The position numbers and the translations under genes are program-made. The notes beneath the pieces were generated by a model that saw nothing but the letters and a program-made list of their open reading frames with translations, was not told the DNA's origin and did not search any database. A stretch of DNA of 64,000 bases from Sphingomonas aurantiaca (GTDB lineage: Bacteria; Pseudomonadota; Alphaproteobacteria; Sphingomonadales; Sphingomonadaceae), in NCBI RefSeq assembly GCF_003050705.1, contig NZ_QAOG01000001.1, positions 417,105 through 481,104 on the forward strand, read 5' to 3'. Of this stretch, positions 1 through 7,263 are shown one piece after another (within the stretch, counting starts at the first letter, position 1; every line of letters starts with the position of its first letter).

Positions 1-1
1 A

Positions 2-124
2 GACACCGACTTCTCGTCGGAAACGACTGCGCTCGCCAAGGCGCAGATCCTGAGCCAGGCATCGACCGCGATGCTGAGCCAGGCCAACCAGAGCCAGCAG
101 GGCGTTCTGAAGCTGCTCGGCTGA
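2..124 (+). CDS. fliC: flagellin, C-terminal fragment (cut by window start)
   Basis: Only the last 40 codons are in the window. They encode the C-terminal D0 helix of a flagellin (Ser/Gln/Ala-rich, ending in VLKLLG), the part that polymerises inside the flagellar filament and carries the export and packing surface. Bases 2-100 are identical to bases 1135-1233 of the next gene, so this is the upstream member of a tandem flagellin pair. The sequences diverge only in the last eight codons. A hairpin terminator follows about 100 bases downstream. The missing N-terminus lies outside the window. The family assignment is secure through the paralogue. Confidence 0.9.
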   Translation, partial: DTDFSSETTALAKAQILSQASTAMLSQANQSQQGVLKLLG

Positions 125-224
125 TCCGGTTCGGTGCCGGCACCGCCCCCCTAGGGTGACGGCGCCGATCGGAGCGATGACGCGCACGCGCTTTCCCGTG
201 CGGCGTTCAGGATCCAGAGACTCG

Positions 225-256
225 AACCCCGGCGACCAAAGGTCGTCGGGGTTTGT
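225..256 (+). terminator. rho-independent terminator after first flagellin
   Basis: A 13-base stem (AACCCCGGCGACC with its complement, one G-T pair) closes a three-base AAA loop and is followed by TTTGTT. The same design follows the second flagellin, which suggests the whole gene unit was duplicated together with its terminator. Confidence 0.75.
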
Positions 257-334
257 TCGTTCTCGGCCGACAGGAAAACTCCAGCAAGATTTTATAAACC
301 AAAGAAAAAAGCGGCAATATATGGCCGGTTTTAT

Positions 335-361
335 TTAAGTCCGGCGGGATCCTGCCGTTAC
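335..361 (+). promoter_or_regulatory. candidate sigma-28 (FliA) promoter of the second flagellin
   Basis: TTAAGTCC, 11 bases, GCCGTTAC. Compared with the enterobacterial FliA consensus (TAAAGTTT, 11 bases, GCCGATAA), 5 of 8 and 6 of 8 positions match with exactly the canonical spacing. It lies about 70 bases before the flagellin ATG. That sigma-28 drives this gene is an inference; alphaproteobacteria differ in flagellar regulation. Confidence 0.5.
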
Positions 362-429
362 TTATTATGGCGGCACGGCCCTTCGCCACGGGGGCGGCGG
401 GGATCGCCGAGAATTACTGGAGTTTTACA

Positions 430-1257
430 ATGTCTGTCATCGGCACCAATGTTTCCGCACTGCGCGCGACCAACGCTTCGACCAAGGCCTCGAACATGCT
501 GGCCACGTCGATGGAGCGCCTGTCGACCGGCAAGCGCATCAATTCGGCCAAGGACGATGCCGCCGGCCTCGCCATCTCGTCATCGATGACCGCGCAGATC
601 AAGGGCATGAACCAGGGCGTCCGCAACGCGAACGACGGCATTTCGATGGCGCAGACCGCCGAGGGCGCACTCGACGAGGTCACGAACAACCTGCAGCGGA
701 TGCGCGAACTCGAAGTCCAGAAGGGCAACGGTACCTATTCGCCCGACGACATCAAGAACATCAAGTCCGAGCAGGACGCGCTGTCCAAGCAGATCACGAG
801 CGTCCTGACGAACACGAAGTTCAACGGCGTGGCACTGTTCGCCGGTACCGCAGGTAAGGGCACCGACGGCAAGGTTTCGATCCAGGCCGGTGCCAATGCG
901 ACCGACGCGATCGAGCTTGACCTCGGCGGGGATCTTTCCGCCGCCGCCACGGGTGTCGGCACGGTCGTGACCGCAACCGGCTCGGCAGGCGCGCTTTCCG
1001 ACTACGACACGGCGATCTCGAACGTCTCGAACCGTCGCGCAAACCTCGGCGCGTCGCAGAACCAGTTGCAGTCGGCGGTCAACAACCTGACCTCGAACGC
1101 GACCAACCTGTCGGACGCCAAGAGCCGCATCGAGGACACCGACTTCTCGTCGGAAACGACTGCGCTCGCCAAGGCGCAGATCCTGAGCCAGGCATCGACC
1201 GCGATGCTGAGCCAGGCCAACCAGAGCCAGCAGAGCGTCCTGAAGCTGCTTCAGTAA
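430..1257 (+). CDS. fliC: flagellin
   Basis: A 275-residue flagellin, the structural subunit of the flagellar filament, exported by the flagellar type III system. The N-terminal D0/D1 helices start [13 protein letters not shown] and include the conserved [20 protein letters not shown] region (residues about 30-50). The C-terminal D1/D0 helices occupy about 195-275. The variable outer domain is short, as is common in alphaproteobacteria. The ATG at 430 is chosen because GGAG lies about seven bases upstream and the family N-terminus begins there; an in-frame ATG at 367 would add a tail foreign to the family. A candidate sigma-28 promoter lies upstream and a terminator downstream. The 3' end is identical over 99 bases to the preceding flagellin, consistent with gene conversion. 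Confidence 0.95.
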   Translation: MSVIGTNVSALRATNASTKASNMLATSMERLSTGKRINSAKDDAAGLAISSSMTAQIKGMNQGVRNANDGISMAQTAEGALDEVTNNLQRMRELEVQKGNGTYSPDDIKNIKSEQDALSKQITSVLTNTKFNGVALFAGTAGKGTDGKVSIQAGANATDAIELDLGGDLSAAATGVGTVVTATGSAGALSDYDTAISNVSNRRANLGASQNQLQSAVNNLTSNATNLSDAKSRIEDTDFSSETTALAKAQILSQASTAMLSQANQSQQSVLKLLQ

Positions 1258-1336
1258 TCCGAGCACCGGCATTGGCATCGCCCCCCAAGGGTGCCGATGC
1301 CGGTCGGATCCGCCCGCGCCTGGCGCGAGCGGTACG

Positions 1337-1368
1337 AAACCCCGGCGGCCTCGGCCGTCGGGGTTTTC
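1337..1368 (+). terminator. rho-independent terminator after second flagellin
   Basis: AAACCCCGGCGGCC pairs with GGCCGTCGGGGTTT around a very short loop, with TTTT following. It matches in design the terminator of the first flagellin. Confidence 0.75.
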
Positions 1369-1431
1369 TGTTTGGGGCGGGCGCCGACGGGCAATCGCCA
1401 AGCGCCGCATCGCCGCGCTACACTCCGCCGC

Positions 1432-2223
1432 ATGACCATCCGAATCGGCATTGGCGGCTGGACCTACGCGCCGTGGCGGGGGACCTTCTATCCCGGGAAA
1501 TGGCCGCAGACGCGCGAGCTGGACTATGCCGCGGCGCGCGTCACCGCGATCGAGATCAACGGCACCTATTATAGTAGCCACAAGCCTGCGACGTTCGCGT
1601 CCTGGGCCAAGGCTGTGCCCGATGGCTTCGTCTTCGCCCTCAAGGCGTCGCGCTATTGCACGAACCGCAAGGTGCTGGCGGATGCTGGCGAGTCGATCGC
1701 CAGGTTTACCGGACAGGGCATCGTCGAGCTGGGTGACCGCCTCGGGCCGATCCTGTGGCAGTTCATGGCGACCAAGCGGTTCGATCCCGAAGATTTCGGT
1801 GCGTTTCTCAAACTCCTGCCCGCCAGCCAGGATGGTCTTGCGCTACGCCACGCGATCCAGGTCCGGCACGAGAGTTTCGCGGTGCCCGAATTCGTCGCGA
1901 TGTGCCGGGACGCGGGCGTCGCGATCGCGTTCGCGCAATCGGCCGGATACCCCGCGATTGCCGATGTCACCGGCGACTTCGTCTATGTGCGGCTGGAAGA
2001 TGCCGAGGAGCGGTTCGTCGCGGGCTATGCGCCGAGCGCGCTCGATGCGTGGGGGGCCAGAGCGAAGACGTGGTCGGCGGGTGGGCGACCAGAAGGCCTG
2101 CCTTATGTCGAGGACGTCGTTCCGCCGGATCGCACCCGCGATACGTTCGTCTTCGTCATCAACGGCGCCAAAGTGCGCGCACCCCACGCAGCAATGGCGT
2201 TGATCGAACGCATCGCACCCTGA
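1432..2223 (+). CDS. DUF72 family protein
   Basis: A 263-residue protein of the DUF72 (YecE-like) family, predicted TIM barrel of unknown biochemical role. It begins MTIRIGIGGWTYAPWRGTFYP, the family N-terminal strand with the GGW-Y-PWRG motif. The ETNGTYY-like segment is present as EINGTYYSS (residues about 42-50), and further conserved pieces are FALKASR and the C-terminal FVFVINGAKVRAPHAA. The ATG at 1432 is chosen because the family N-terminus starts there; the longer open frame overlaps the flagellin terminator. It stands alone between the flagellins and a convergent small gene. No enzyme activity can be assigned from the sequence. Confidence 0.85.
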   Translation: MTIRIGIGGWTYAPWRGTFYPGKWPQTRELDYAAARVTAIEINGTYYSSHKPATFASWAKAVPDGFVFALKASRYCTNRKVLADAGESIARFTGQGIVELGDRLGPILWQFMATKRFDPEDFGAFLKLLPASQDGLALRHAIQVRHESFAVPEFVAMCRDAGVAIAFAQSAGYPAIADVTGDFVYVRLEDAEERFVAGYAPSALDAWGARAKTWSAGGRPEGLPYVEDVVPPDRTRDTFVFVINGAKVRAPHAAMALIERIAP

Positions 2224-2286
2224 CCGCGAGAGGACCGGGACGGGTCCGATAGGGTGGGGCACAAGCGGTGAGGTCGCGCGGCGCGG

Positions 2287-2451
2287 TCAGGCCTTGCCTA
2301 GGAGGATTGCGGCGATCTGCTCTCTGTACAGACCGGCAAGACTCAGATGCATCTCCATCACCTGCGCGGTCAGCGCCAGCGCGGCGAGCTGGAGATGACG
2401 CCCATGCCAGAGTTCGAGATCCTTCGGGGAGCGGGGCATGAACTGCATCAT
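2287..2451 (-). CDS. small hypothetical protein (54 aa)
   Basis: A short reading frame encoding an amphipathic, largely helical peptide rich in Leu, Ala, Met and Gln (middle part LQLAALALTAQVMEMHLSLAG). There is no signal peptide or recognisable domain. Two consecutive ATG codons sit at the start. The 60-base stretch upstream of it (about 2470-2530) is strikingly AT-rich for this genome, as expected for a promoter, and contains a TGATC/GATCA dyad. It lies downstream of and collinear with the mitofilin-like gene. I do not recognise the family. The start region and AT-rich leader support a real gene, but it is short. Confidence 0.5.
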   Translation of the reverse strand: MMQFMPRSPKDLELWHGRHLQLAALALTAQVMEMHLSLAGLYREQIAAILLGKA

Positions 2452-2599
2452 GTGCCCAGTCTGGGGGCATCGGGTTAAATTAACGCTATTATGTCAGTAA
2501 TATGATCACAATCTAGATCAATATATCAGTCGGAATGGTTGTATCGGACACGGGCAGAATGCCCGATTTTTCCGACACCCGACCGCGCCCGTCGGCGGT

Positions 2600-3535
2600 C
2601 TATATGCCGGCTGCGTCGTCCGGCGTCGCGGTTTCCACGACCGGCGCGGGGATGACCACCGGAGCCGGCTGGGGTTGGCCGGCCTGTCCGATCAGCGCGG
2701 TGTTCTCGATCACGTCGAGCGCCTGGCGCGCCACGACGTACCGGCGGGCGGCGCTCATCCAGTTGCCGGCCTGTGCCGCACCCGGCAAGCGCGCGACTTC
2801 GGCGCGGGCGGCTTCGACCTGGCCGGCTTCGAGCAACCGGCGTGCGCGGGCGAGGCGATCGGTCGGCATCGGCGATGGGGTGCCGGCCTTGCGCAGGACC
2901 ACGAGCGAGTCGATCTGATGTTGCAGCGTGTCGAGCCAGCCATCGCCGGTCGACGCAGTGATGTCGGGCGCGATCGTGTCGAGGCCCTGGCGCAGATCCT
3001 CGAGCGTCACCGGCTGGCGTGCGGCCTGGATGAGCGTGGTCGTCGCGCGCGGCTGCGCCTGGGCGAACCGCAACCGCAACTGTTCCTCGAGATAGCCGAG
3101 CCCGACCCCGCGATCGAGCGCACGGCGCGCAGCGAATGCCACCATCAGCCCTTCGGCGCGCGTCGCCTGTCCGCCGGCCGCGGTGGCATCGGTGGTGATC
3201 GTCGCGGTGCGCGCCTCGAGCGCGGTCAATTGCGCCGCCAGCGTTGCTTCGCGCGTCGCCAGAACGGCGGTATCGACCGGCGCTGCGGCCTGCGGCTGAC
3301 CATCGGGGCCGAGCGGCTGCGACGGAATATAGCCTGCATTGCCCGCGGCAGCCTTCTGTCCGGCAGCGGTCGATGCGGCATTCGTCGCGCGGAAGGTGGC
3401 GAACCAGGGCAGCGTCCGGACCGCATAGCCCATCAGGCCGAGCCCGGCGATGAAGGCGAGGCCGACCAGCGCCAGGATGACGCCCATTCTGGGTCCGCGT
3501 GCCCGTGGGCGGTCGGTCGGCACGTAGTCAGTCAT
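2600..3535 (-). CDS. Mic60/mitofilin-like inner membrane protein (COG4223 type)
   Basis: A 311-residue protein with a short cytoplasmic N-terminus, one transmembrane helix (residues about 18-40), a Gln/Ala-rich predicted coiled coil (about 80-130) and a C-terminal mitofilin-type segment. That segment includes ARAEVARLPGAAQAGNW and ARQALDVIENTAL near the end. Alphaproteobacterial mitofilin homologues are known to lie beside hemC/hemD, exactly as here, and are thought to shape inner-membrane invaginations and bridge to the outer membrane. It starts 18 bases after hemD, with a GGAGAT ribosome site. Assignment rests on synteny, topology and C-terminal signature. The protein is short for the family. 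Confidence 0.75.
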   Translation of the reverse strand: MTDYVPTDRPRARGPRMGVILALVGLAFIAGLGLMGYAVRTLPWFATFRATNAASTAAGQKAAAGNAGYIPSQPLGPDGQPQAAAPVDTAVLATREATLAAQLTALEARTATITTDATAAGGQATRAEGLMVAFAARRALDRGVGLGYLEEQLRLRFAQAQPRATTTLIQAARQPVTLEDLRQGLDTIAPDITASTGDGWLDTLQHQIDSLVVLRKAGTPSPMPTDRLARARRLLEAGQVEAARAEVARLPGAAQAGNWMSAARRYVVARQALDVIENTALIGQAGQPQPAPVVIPAPVVETATPDDAAGI

Positions 3536-3553
3536 GGCGTGCTTATCTCCGGC

Positions 3554-4261
3554 CTAGCCACGCTGGTCAATCGCGCGTGTGTTCGCACGTGCAGCAGCAC
3601 ATGCGACGACCGCGGCATCGGTCGGTTGCGGGGCGATCGTGACGTCTTGCCAACCCGCGCCGGCGGCGTCGCCGACCGCCTGGCTGATCGCGACGAGCGC
3701 GATCCGCGCACGCGCCGCTCCGCTCGCATCGACCAGCGCGGCCAGCCGCATCGCGGCGCGTGTCGAATGGAGCAGTATCGCGTTATTCTCGAACGACCGT
3801 GCAACCGCGTCGTCGAGCGGCACGGGATTGCTGGCATAGACGGTGACCGGCTCGACAGCGCGATCCCGGTCCTCTGCCTCACCCGTGGCCGCGCGGTCGC
3901 GGCCCGTGAGATGCAGCAGCCGGGCAAAGCCGCGGTCCTGTGCCAGCGCGACGGCCGCTCGCCCGTCCGCGTTGCCGGTGAGCGCAACGCCGAACCCGGC
4001 CGCGCGCGCCGCCGCCGCCGTCGCCTGGCCAACCGCGACGACGGGCAAGTGTTTCAACGCCTCGACCCCGATACCGGCGTGGCGAACCGCGTTCGCGCTT
4101 GTCAGCAACAGTGCGTCGAACCGGGCGGGGTCGGGCGAGGTCCAGTCGACCGGCACGACCGCGAACAGCGGGATCTGGCGCACGTCCATCCCCAGCGCCC
4201 GCAGCGCGGTGGCGGTGCGCGTGTTGCCGGGCTCCGGCCGCAGCACCACGACCGGCGTCAT
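3554..4261 (-). CDS. hemD: uroporphyrinogen-III synthase
   Basis: A 235-residue HemD, which cyclises and inverts ring D of hydroxymethylbilane to give uroporphyrinogen III. The N-terminus MTPVVVLRPEPGN and the LLLTSANAVRHAG segment (about residues 50-65) are typical of this poorly conserved family, as is the late ILLHSTRAAMRLAALV segment. Its ATG at 4261 overlaps the hemC stop as ATGA, so the two are translationally coupled and make consecutive steps of tetrapyrrole synthesis. The mitofilin-like gene follows directly. The longer upstream open frame is an antisense-free shadow of hemC and is not used. Confidence 0.92.
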   Translation of the reverse strand: MTPVVVLRPEPGNTRTATALRALGMDVRQIPLFAVVPVDWTSPDPARFDALLLTSANAVRHAGIGVEALKHLPVVAVGQATAAAARAAGFGVALTGNADGRAAVALAQDRGFARLLHLTGRDRAATGEAEDRDRAVEPVTVYASNPVPLDDAVARSFENNAILLHSTRAAMRLAALVDASGAARARIALVAISQAVGDAAGAGWQDVTIAPQPTDAAVVACAAARANTRAIDQRG

Positions 4262-5163
4262 GCGGAGAATAATCGTCTCACGCTGGCCGGTGCGCGTGCG
4301 AGCAGATCCTCCGCAAGCGCCGTCCCGAGATCGTCGTCGACCGTCCCCTCGATCGATCCCGCGACGTCGCACGCGCCGTCCTCCGCGATCAGCTCGGCGC
4401 GGAGCGTCAGCGTCTCGCCCGCGAGCGACGCCAGCGCCGCGACCGGCGAGTGACAGTCCGCGCCGAGCCGCGCGAGCAGCGCACGCTCGGTCAGCACGCA
4501 CAGGCTCGTATCGCGGTGGTCGATCGCCGCGACGATCCCGCCCGCTGCGCTCCCGGCGAGCACCTCGATCCCGACCGCCCCCTGCGCGGGCGCGGGCAGC
4601 ATCACATCGGTCGGGATCGCATGGCCGTCGTCGCGCCCGAGCCGGTCGAGCCCGGCGGCCGCCAGCAACGTCGCGTCCATCTCGCCGCTCGCCACCCGGC
4701 CGAGCCGCGTATCGACGTTGCCGCGGATCAGCACGATCTCCAGGTCGGGCCGCAGCCGCAGCATCTGCGCGCGCCGCCGCGGCGAACTCGTGCCCACCAC
4801 CGCGCCTTGGCGCAGGTCGGACAGCGTCTCCGCGCCGATCAGCCGGTCGCGCACGTCGGCGCGCGGCAGCATCGCCGCGATCGCCAGCGTATCTGGCCGG
4901 ATCGTCTCGACGTCCTTCATCGAATGCACCGCGCAGTCGATGTCGCCGTCGTGCAGCGCGCGATCGAGCTCCTTGGTCCACAGCGCCTTGCCGCCGATCT
5001 CGGCCAGCGCGCGATCCTGTACGCGGTCGCCGGTGGTGCGGATCACGACGATCTCAACGGCGTCGGGCGACCAGTCCTGCGCCGCACACAGCGCATCGCG
5101 CACCATGGCTGCCTGGGTGAGAGCGAGCGGCGAGCCGCGCGTACCGAGCCGAAAACGAGTCAT
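4258..5163 (-). CDS. hemC: hydroxymethylbilane synthase (porphobilinogen deaminase)
   Basis: A 301-residue HemC, which polymerises four porphobilinogen molecules into hydroxymethylbilane in the cytoplasm. It starts MTRFRLGTRGSPLALTQA. Other conserved pieces are VHSMKDVE (about 79-86), GTSSPRRRAQ and IRGNVDTRL. Cys237, in ERALLARLGADCHSP, is the dipyrromethane cofactor attachment site. Length is normal. It is divergent from tsaD across only 63 bases, so the two promoters must share this gap, and it overlaps hemD by four bases. Together with hemA at 40.1 kb the window carries three steps of haem synthesis. Confidence 0.97.
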   Translation of the reverse strand: MTRFRLGTRGSPLALTQAAMVRDALCAAQDWSPDAVEIVVIRTTGDRVQDRALAEIGGKALWTKELDRALHDGDIDCAVHSMKDVETIRPDTLAIAAMLPRADVRDRLIGAETLSDLRQGAVVGTSSPRRRAQMLRLRPDLEIVLIRGNVDTRLGRVASGEMDATLLAAAGLDRLGRDDGHAIPTDVMLPAPAQGAVGIEVLAGSAAGGIVAAIDHRDTSLCVLTERALLARLGADCHSPVAALASLAGETLTLRAELIAEDGACDVAGSIEGTVDDDLGTALAEDLLARAPASVRRLFSA

Positions 5164-5226
5164 TCGCGTGCCATGCAGAAAGGGCAGGGCTTCGACAAGC
5201 GCCGGCGGGCACGATAGGACGCGGTG

Positions 5227-6252
5227 ATGATCATTCTCGGCATCGAATCCTCCTGCGACGAAACCGCCGCCGCGCTCGTCACCGGCGACCGACAGGTCCT
5301 CGCGCACCGGCTGCTCGGACAGGAGGCCGCGCACGCGCCGTTCGGCGGCGTCGTCCCCGAAATCGCCGCGCGCGCGCATGTCGAGGCGCTCGAGCCGCTG
5401 ATCGTCGCGGCCTTGGCCGACGCGGGGCTCAAGCTGGCCGATGTCGATGCGATCGCCGCCACCGCCGGGCCGGGACTGATCGGCGGCGTCATGGTCGGGC
5501 TTGTCACGGGCAAGGCGCTCGCGCACGCCGCGGGCAAGCCGTTGATCGCGGTGAACCATCTTGAAGGCCATGCGCTGTCGCCGCGGCTGTCCGACCCCGA
5601 CCTCGAATTTCCGTACCTGCTGCTGCTCGTGTCCGGCGGGCATTGCCAGTTGCTGCTGGTCGAGGGTGTCGGCGCGTACCGGCGGTTGGCGACGACGATC
5701 GACGACGCGGCGGGCGAGGCGTTCGACAAGACCGCCAAGCTGCTCGGGTTGGGCTTTCCCGGCGGCCCCGCGGTCGAACGCGCCGCCGCGCTCGGCGACC
5801 CGAAGGCGGTGCCGCTGCCGCGTCCGCTCAAGGGCTCGGCCGAACCGCATTTCTCGTTCGCCGGGCTGAAGAGCGCGGTCGCGCGCGTCGTCGGGCAGTA
5901 TTCGCCCGAGGATCTCGCTGCCTCGTTCCAGGCCGCGGTGGTCGATTGTCTGATCGACCGCACGACCAAGGCGTTGCGTACGTCGCACGGCGCCACCGCG
6001 CTCGTCGTCGCCGGCGGTGTCGCGGCCAACACCGCGGTGCGTGGCGCGTTGCAGGCGCTCGCCAGCGCACACGGCCTTCGCTTCGTCGCGCCGCCTTTGT
6101 GGCTGTGCACCGACAACGCTGCAATGATCGGCTGGGCGGGGGCCGAGCGATTCGCGGCGGGCCTCACCGATCCGCTCGACGTCGCCGCGCGCCCGCGCTG
6201 GCCGCTCGATCCCAACGCCGAAGCGGTGCGTGGCGCGGGGGTGAAGGCATGA
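5227..6252 (+). CDS. tsaD: tRNA N6-adenosine threonylcarbamoyltransferase
   Basis: A 341-residue TsaD (Kae1/Qri7 family), the transferase that completes t6A37 on ANN-decoding tRNAs together with TsaB and TsaE. It begins [18 protein letters not shown]. His111 and His115 in NHLEGH are the metal ligands, at the same numbers as in E. coli Tsa[10 protein letters not shown] and [12 protein letters not shown] complete the ASKHA nucleotide site. The ATG at 5227 is preferred over a GTG three bases earlier because AGGA lies seven bases upstream of it. It ends in ATGA overlapping gpsA. Confidence 0.96.
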   Translation: MIILGIESSCDETAAALVTGDRQVLAHRLLGQEAAHAPFGGVVPEIAARAHVEALEPLIVAALADAGLKLADVDAIAATAGPGLIGGVMVGLVTGKALAHAAGKPLIAVNHLEGHALSPRLSDPDLEFPYLLLLVSGGHCQLLLVEGVGAYRRLATTIDDAAGEAFDKTAKLLGLGFPGGPAVERAAALGDPKAVPLPRPLKGSAEPHFSFAGLKSAVARVVGQYSPEDLAASFQAAVVDCLIDRTTKALRTSHGATALVVAGGVAANTAVRGALQALASAHGLRFVAPPLWLCTDNAAMIGWAGAERFAAGLTDPLDVAARPRWPLDPNAEAVRGAGVKA

Positions 6253-7226
6253 AGATTGGGGTCATTGGTGGCGGCGCGTGGGGCACCGCGCTCGCGCAGG
6301 TCGCGGCGCACGAAGGGCGTGAGGTTATCCTGTGGGCGCGCGAACCCGCGGTCGTCGACTCGATCAACGCGACCCATGAGAACGCACTGTTCCTGGCGGG
6401 TGTCGCGCTCTCGCCAACGATCCGCGCGACGGACGACCTCGCCGCGCTAGCCGGCATGGACGCGATCCTCGTCGTCGCGCCGGCACAGCATGTCGGCAGC
6501 GTCCTCGCCGCCGCGCCGGTCGGCCGCATCCCGCTCGTGCTGTGCGCCAAGGGGATCGAGGCGGGCAGCAAGCGGCTCGTCGGCGAAGTCGCGCGCGCGG
6601 TGCATCCCGACGCGCCGATCGCGGTCCTCTCCGGCCCGACCTTCGCACACGAGGTCGCCGCGGGATTGCCCACCGCGGTGACGCTCGCATGTGAGGATGC
6701 CGAGCTCGGCGAGCGCCTCGCGGCACGGCTCGCCGCGCGTCATTTCCGTACTTACGCCTCGACCGACGTCGCGGGGGCGGAGATCGGCGGCGCGGTGAAG
6801 AACGTCCTCGCGATCGGCTGCGGCGTGGTCGAGGGCGCAGGGCTCGGCCAGAACGCGCGCGCCGCGCTGATCGCGCGCGGGTTCGCCGAGATGACGCGGT
6901 TCGGCCTCGCCCGCGGCGCGCGCGCGGAAACGCTGGCGGGCTTGTCGGGGCTTGGCGACCTCGTCCTCACCTGCTCCTCGCCCAGCTCGCGCAACTTCTC
7001 GCTCGGCGTCGGCCTCGGCCGCGGCGACTCCGCAGCCGCCCTTCTGTCCGACCGCCGCACCGTCGCAGAAGGCGCCTTCACCGCCCCCGTCCTCCGCGAA
7101 GCCGCGCGCGACGCGGGGGTCGACATGCCGATCACCGAGGCCGTCTGCCGCCTGTTGGAAGGTGCGCCCGTCAGCGACGTGATCGGCGACCTGCTCGCGC
7201 GGCCGCTCAAGGGCGAGGCCGGCTGA
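6249..7226 (+). CDS. gpsA: glycerol-3-phosphate dehydrogenase [NAD(P)+]
   Basis: A 325-residue GpsA, reducing dihydroxyacetone phosphate to sn-glycerol 3-phosphate, the backbone of phospholipids. The N-terminal Rossmann motif is [13 protein letters not shown] (residues 4-16). The catalytic-domain segments [15 protein letters not shown], the [15 protein letters not shown] region with the key lysine, and [16 protein letters not shown] are all present. It overlaps tsaD by ATGA. plsY elsewhere in the window (38.5 kb) uses the product. A perfect 17-base-pair hairpin at its stop codon separates it from the convergent AsmA gene. Confidence 0.96.
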   Translation: MKIGVIGGGAWGTALAQVAAHEGREVILWAREPAVVDSINATHENALFLAGVALSPTIRATDDLAALAGMDAILVVAPAQHVGSVLAAAPVGRIPLVLCAKGIEAGSKRLVGEVARAVHPDAPIAVLSGPTFAHEVAAGLPTAVTLACEDAELGERLAARLAARHFRTYASTDVAGAEIGGAVKNVLAIGCGVVEGAGLGQNARAALIARGFAEMTRFGLARGARAETLAGLSGLGDLVLTCSSPSSRNFSLGVGLGRGDSAAALLSDRRTVAEGAFTAPVLREAARDAGVDMPITEAVCRLLEGAPVSDVIGDLLARPLKGEAG

Positions 7227-7263
7227 CCCTAGATCCTCCCCCTGGCGGGGGAGGATCTAGGGT
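7226..7263. terminator. perfect 17-bp palindrome, bidirectional terminator (family P5 repeat)
   Basis: A 17-base perfect inverted repeat (CCTAGATCCTCCCCC core) with a TGGC loop lies exactly between the gpsA stop and the stop of the convergent AsmA gene, touching both. The CCTCCCCC/GGGGGAGG arms recur at 28.5 kb and 37.4 kb, so it belongs to a repeat family as well as serving as a likely terminator on both strands. Confidence 0.7.

Noticed and set aside
2675..4453. A 592-codon open frame on the plus strand
   Set aside because: Antisense to the mitofilin-like gene, hemD and part of hemC. It is Arg/Ala/Gly-rich with no recognisable domain or ribosome site.
4264..6072. N-terminal 300-codon extension of the hemC frame
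   Set aside because: It is antisense to tsaD and ends where the HemC family start, MTRFRLGTRG, begins. No HemC has such an extension.
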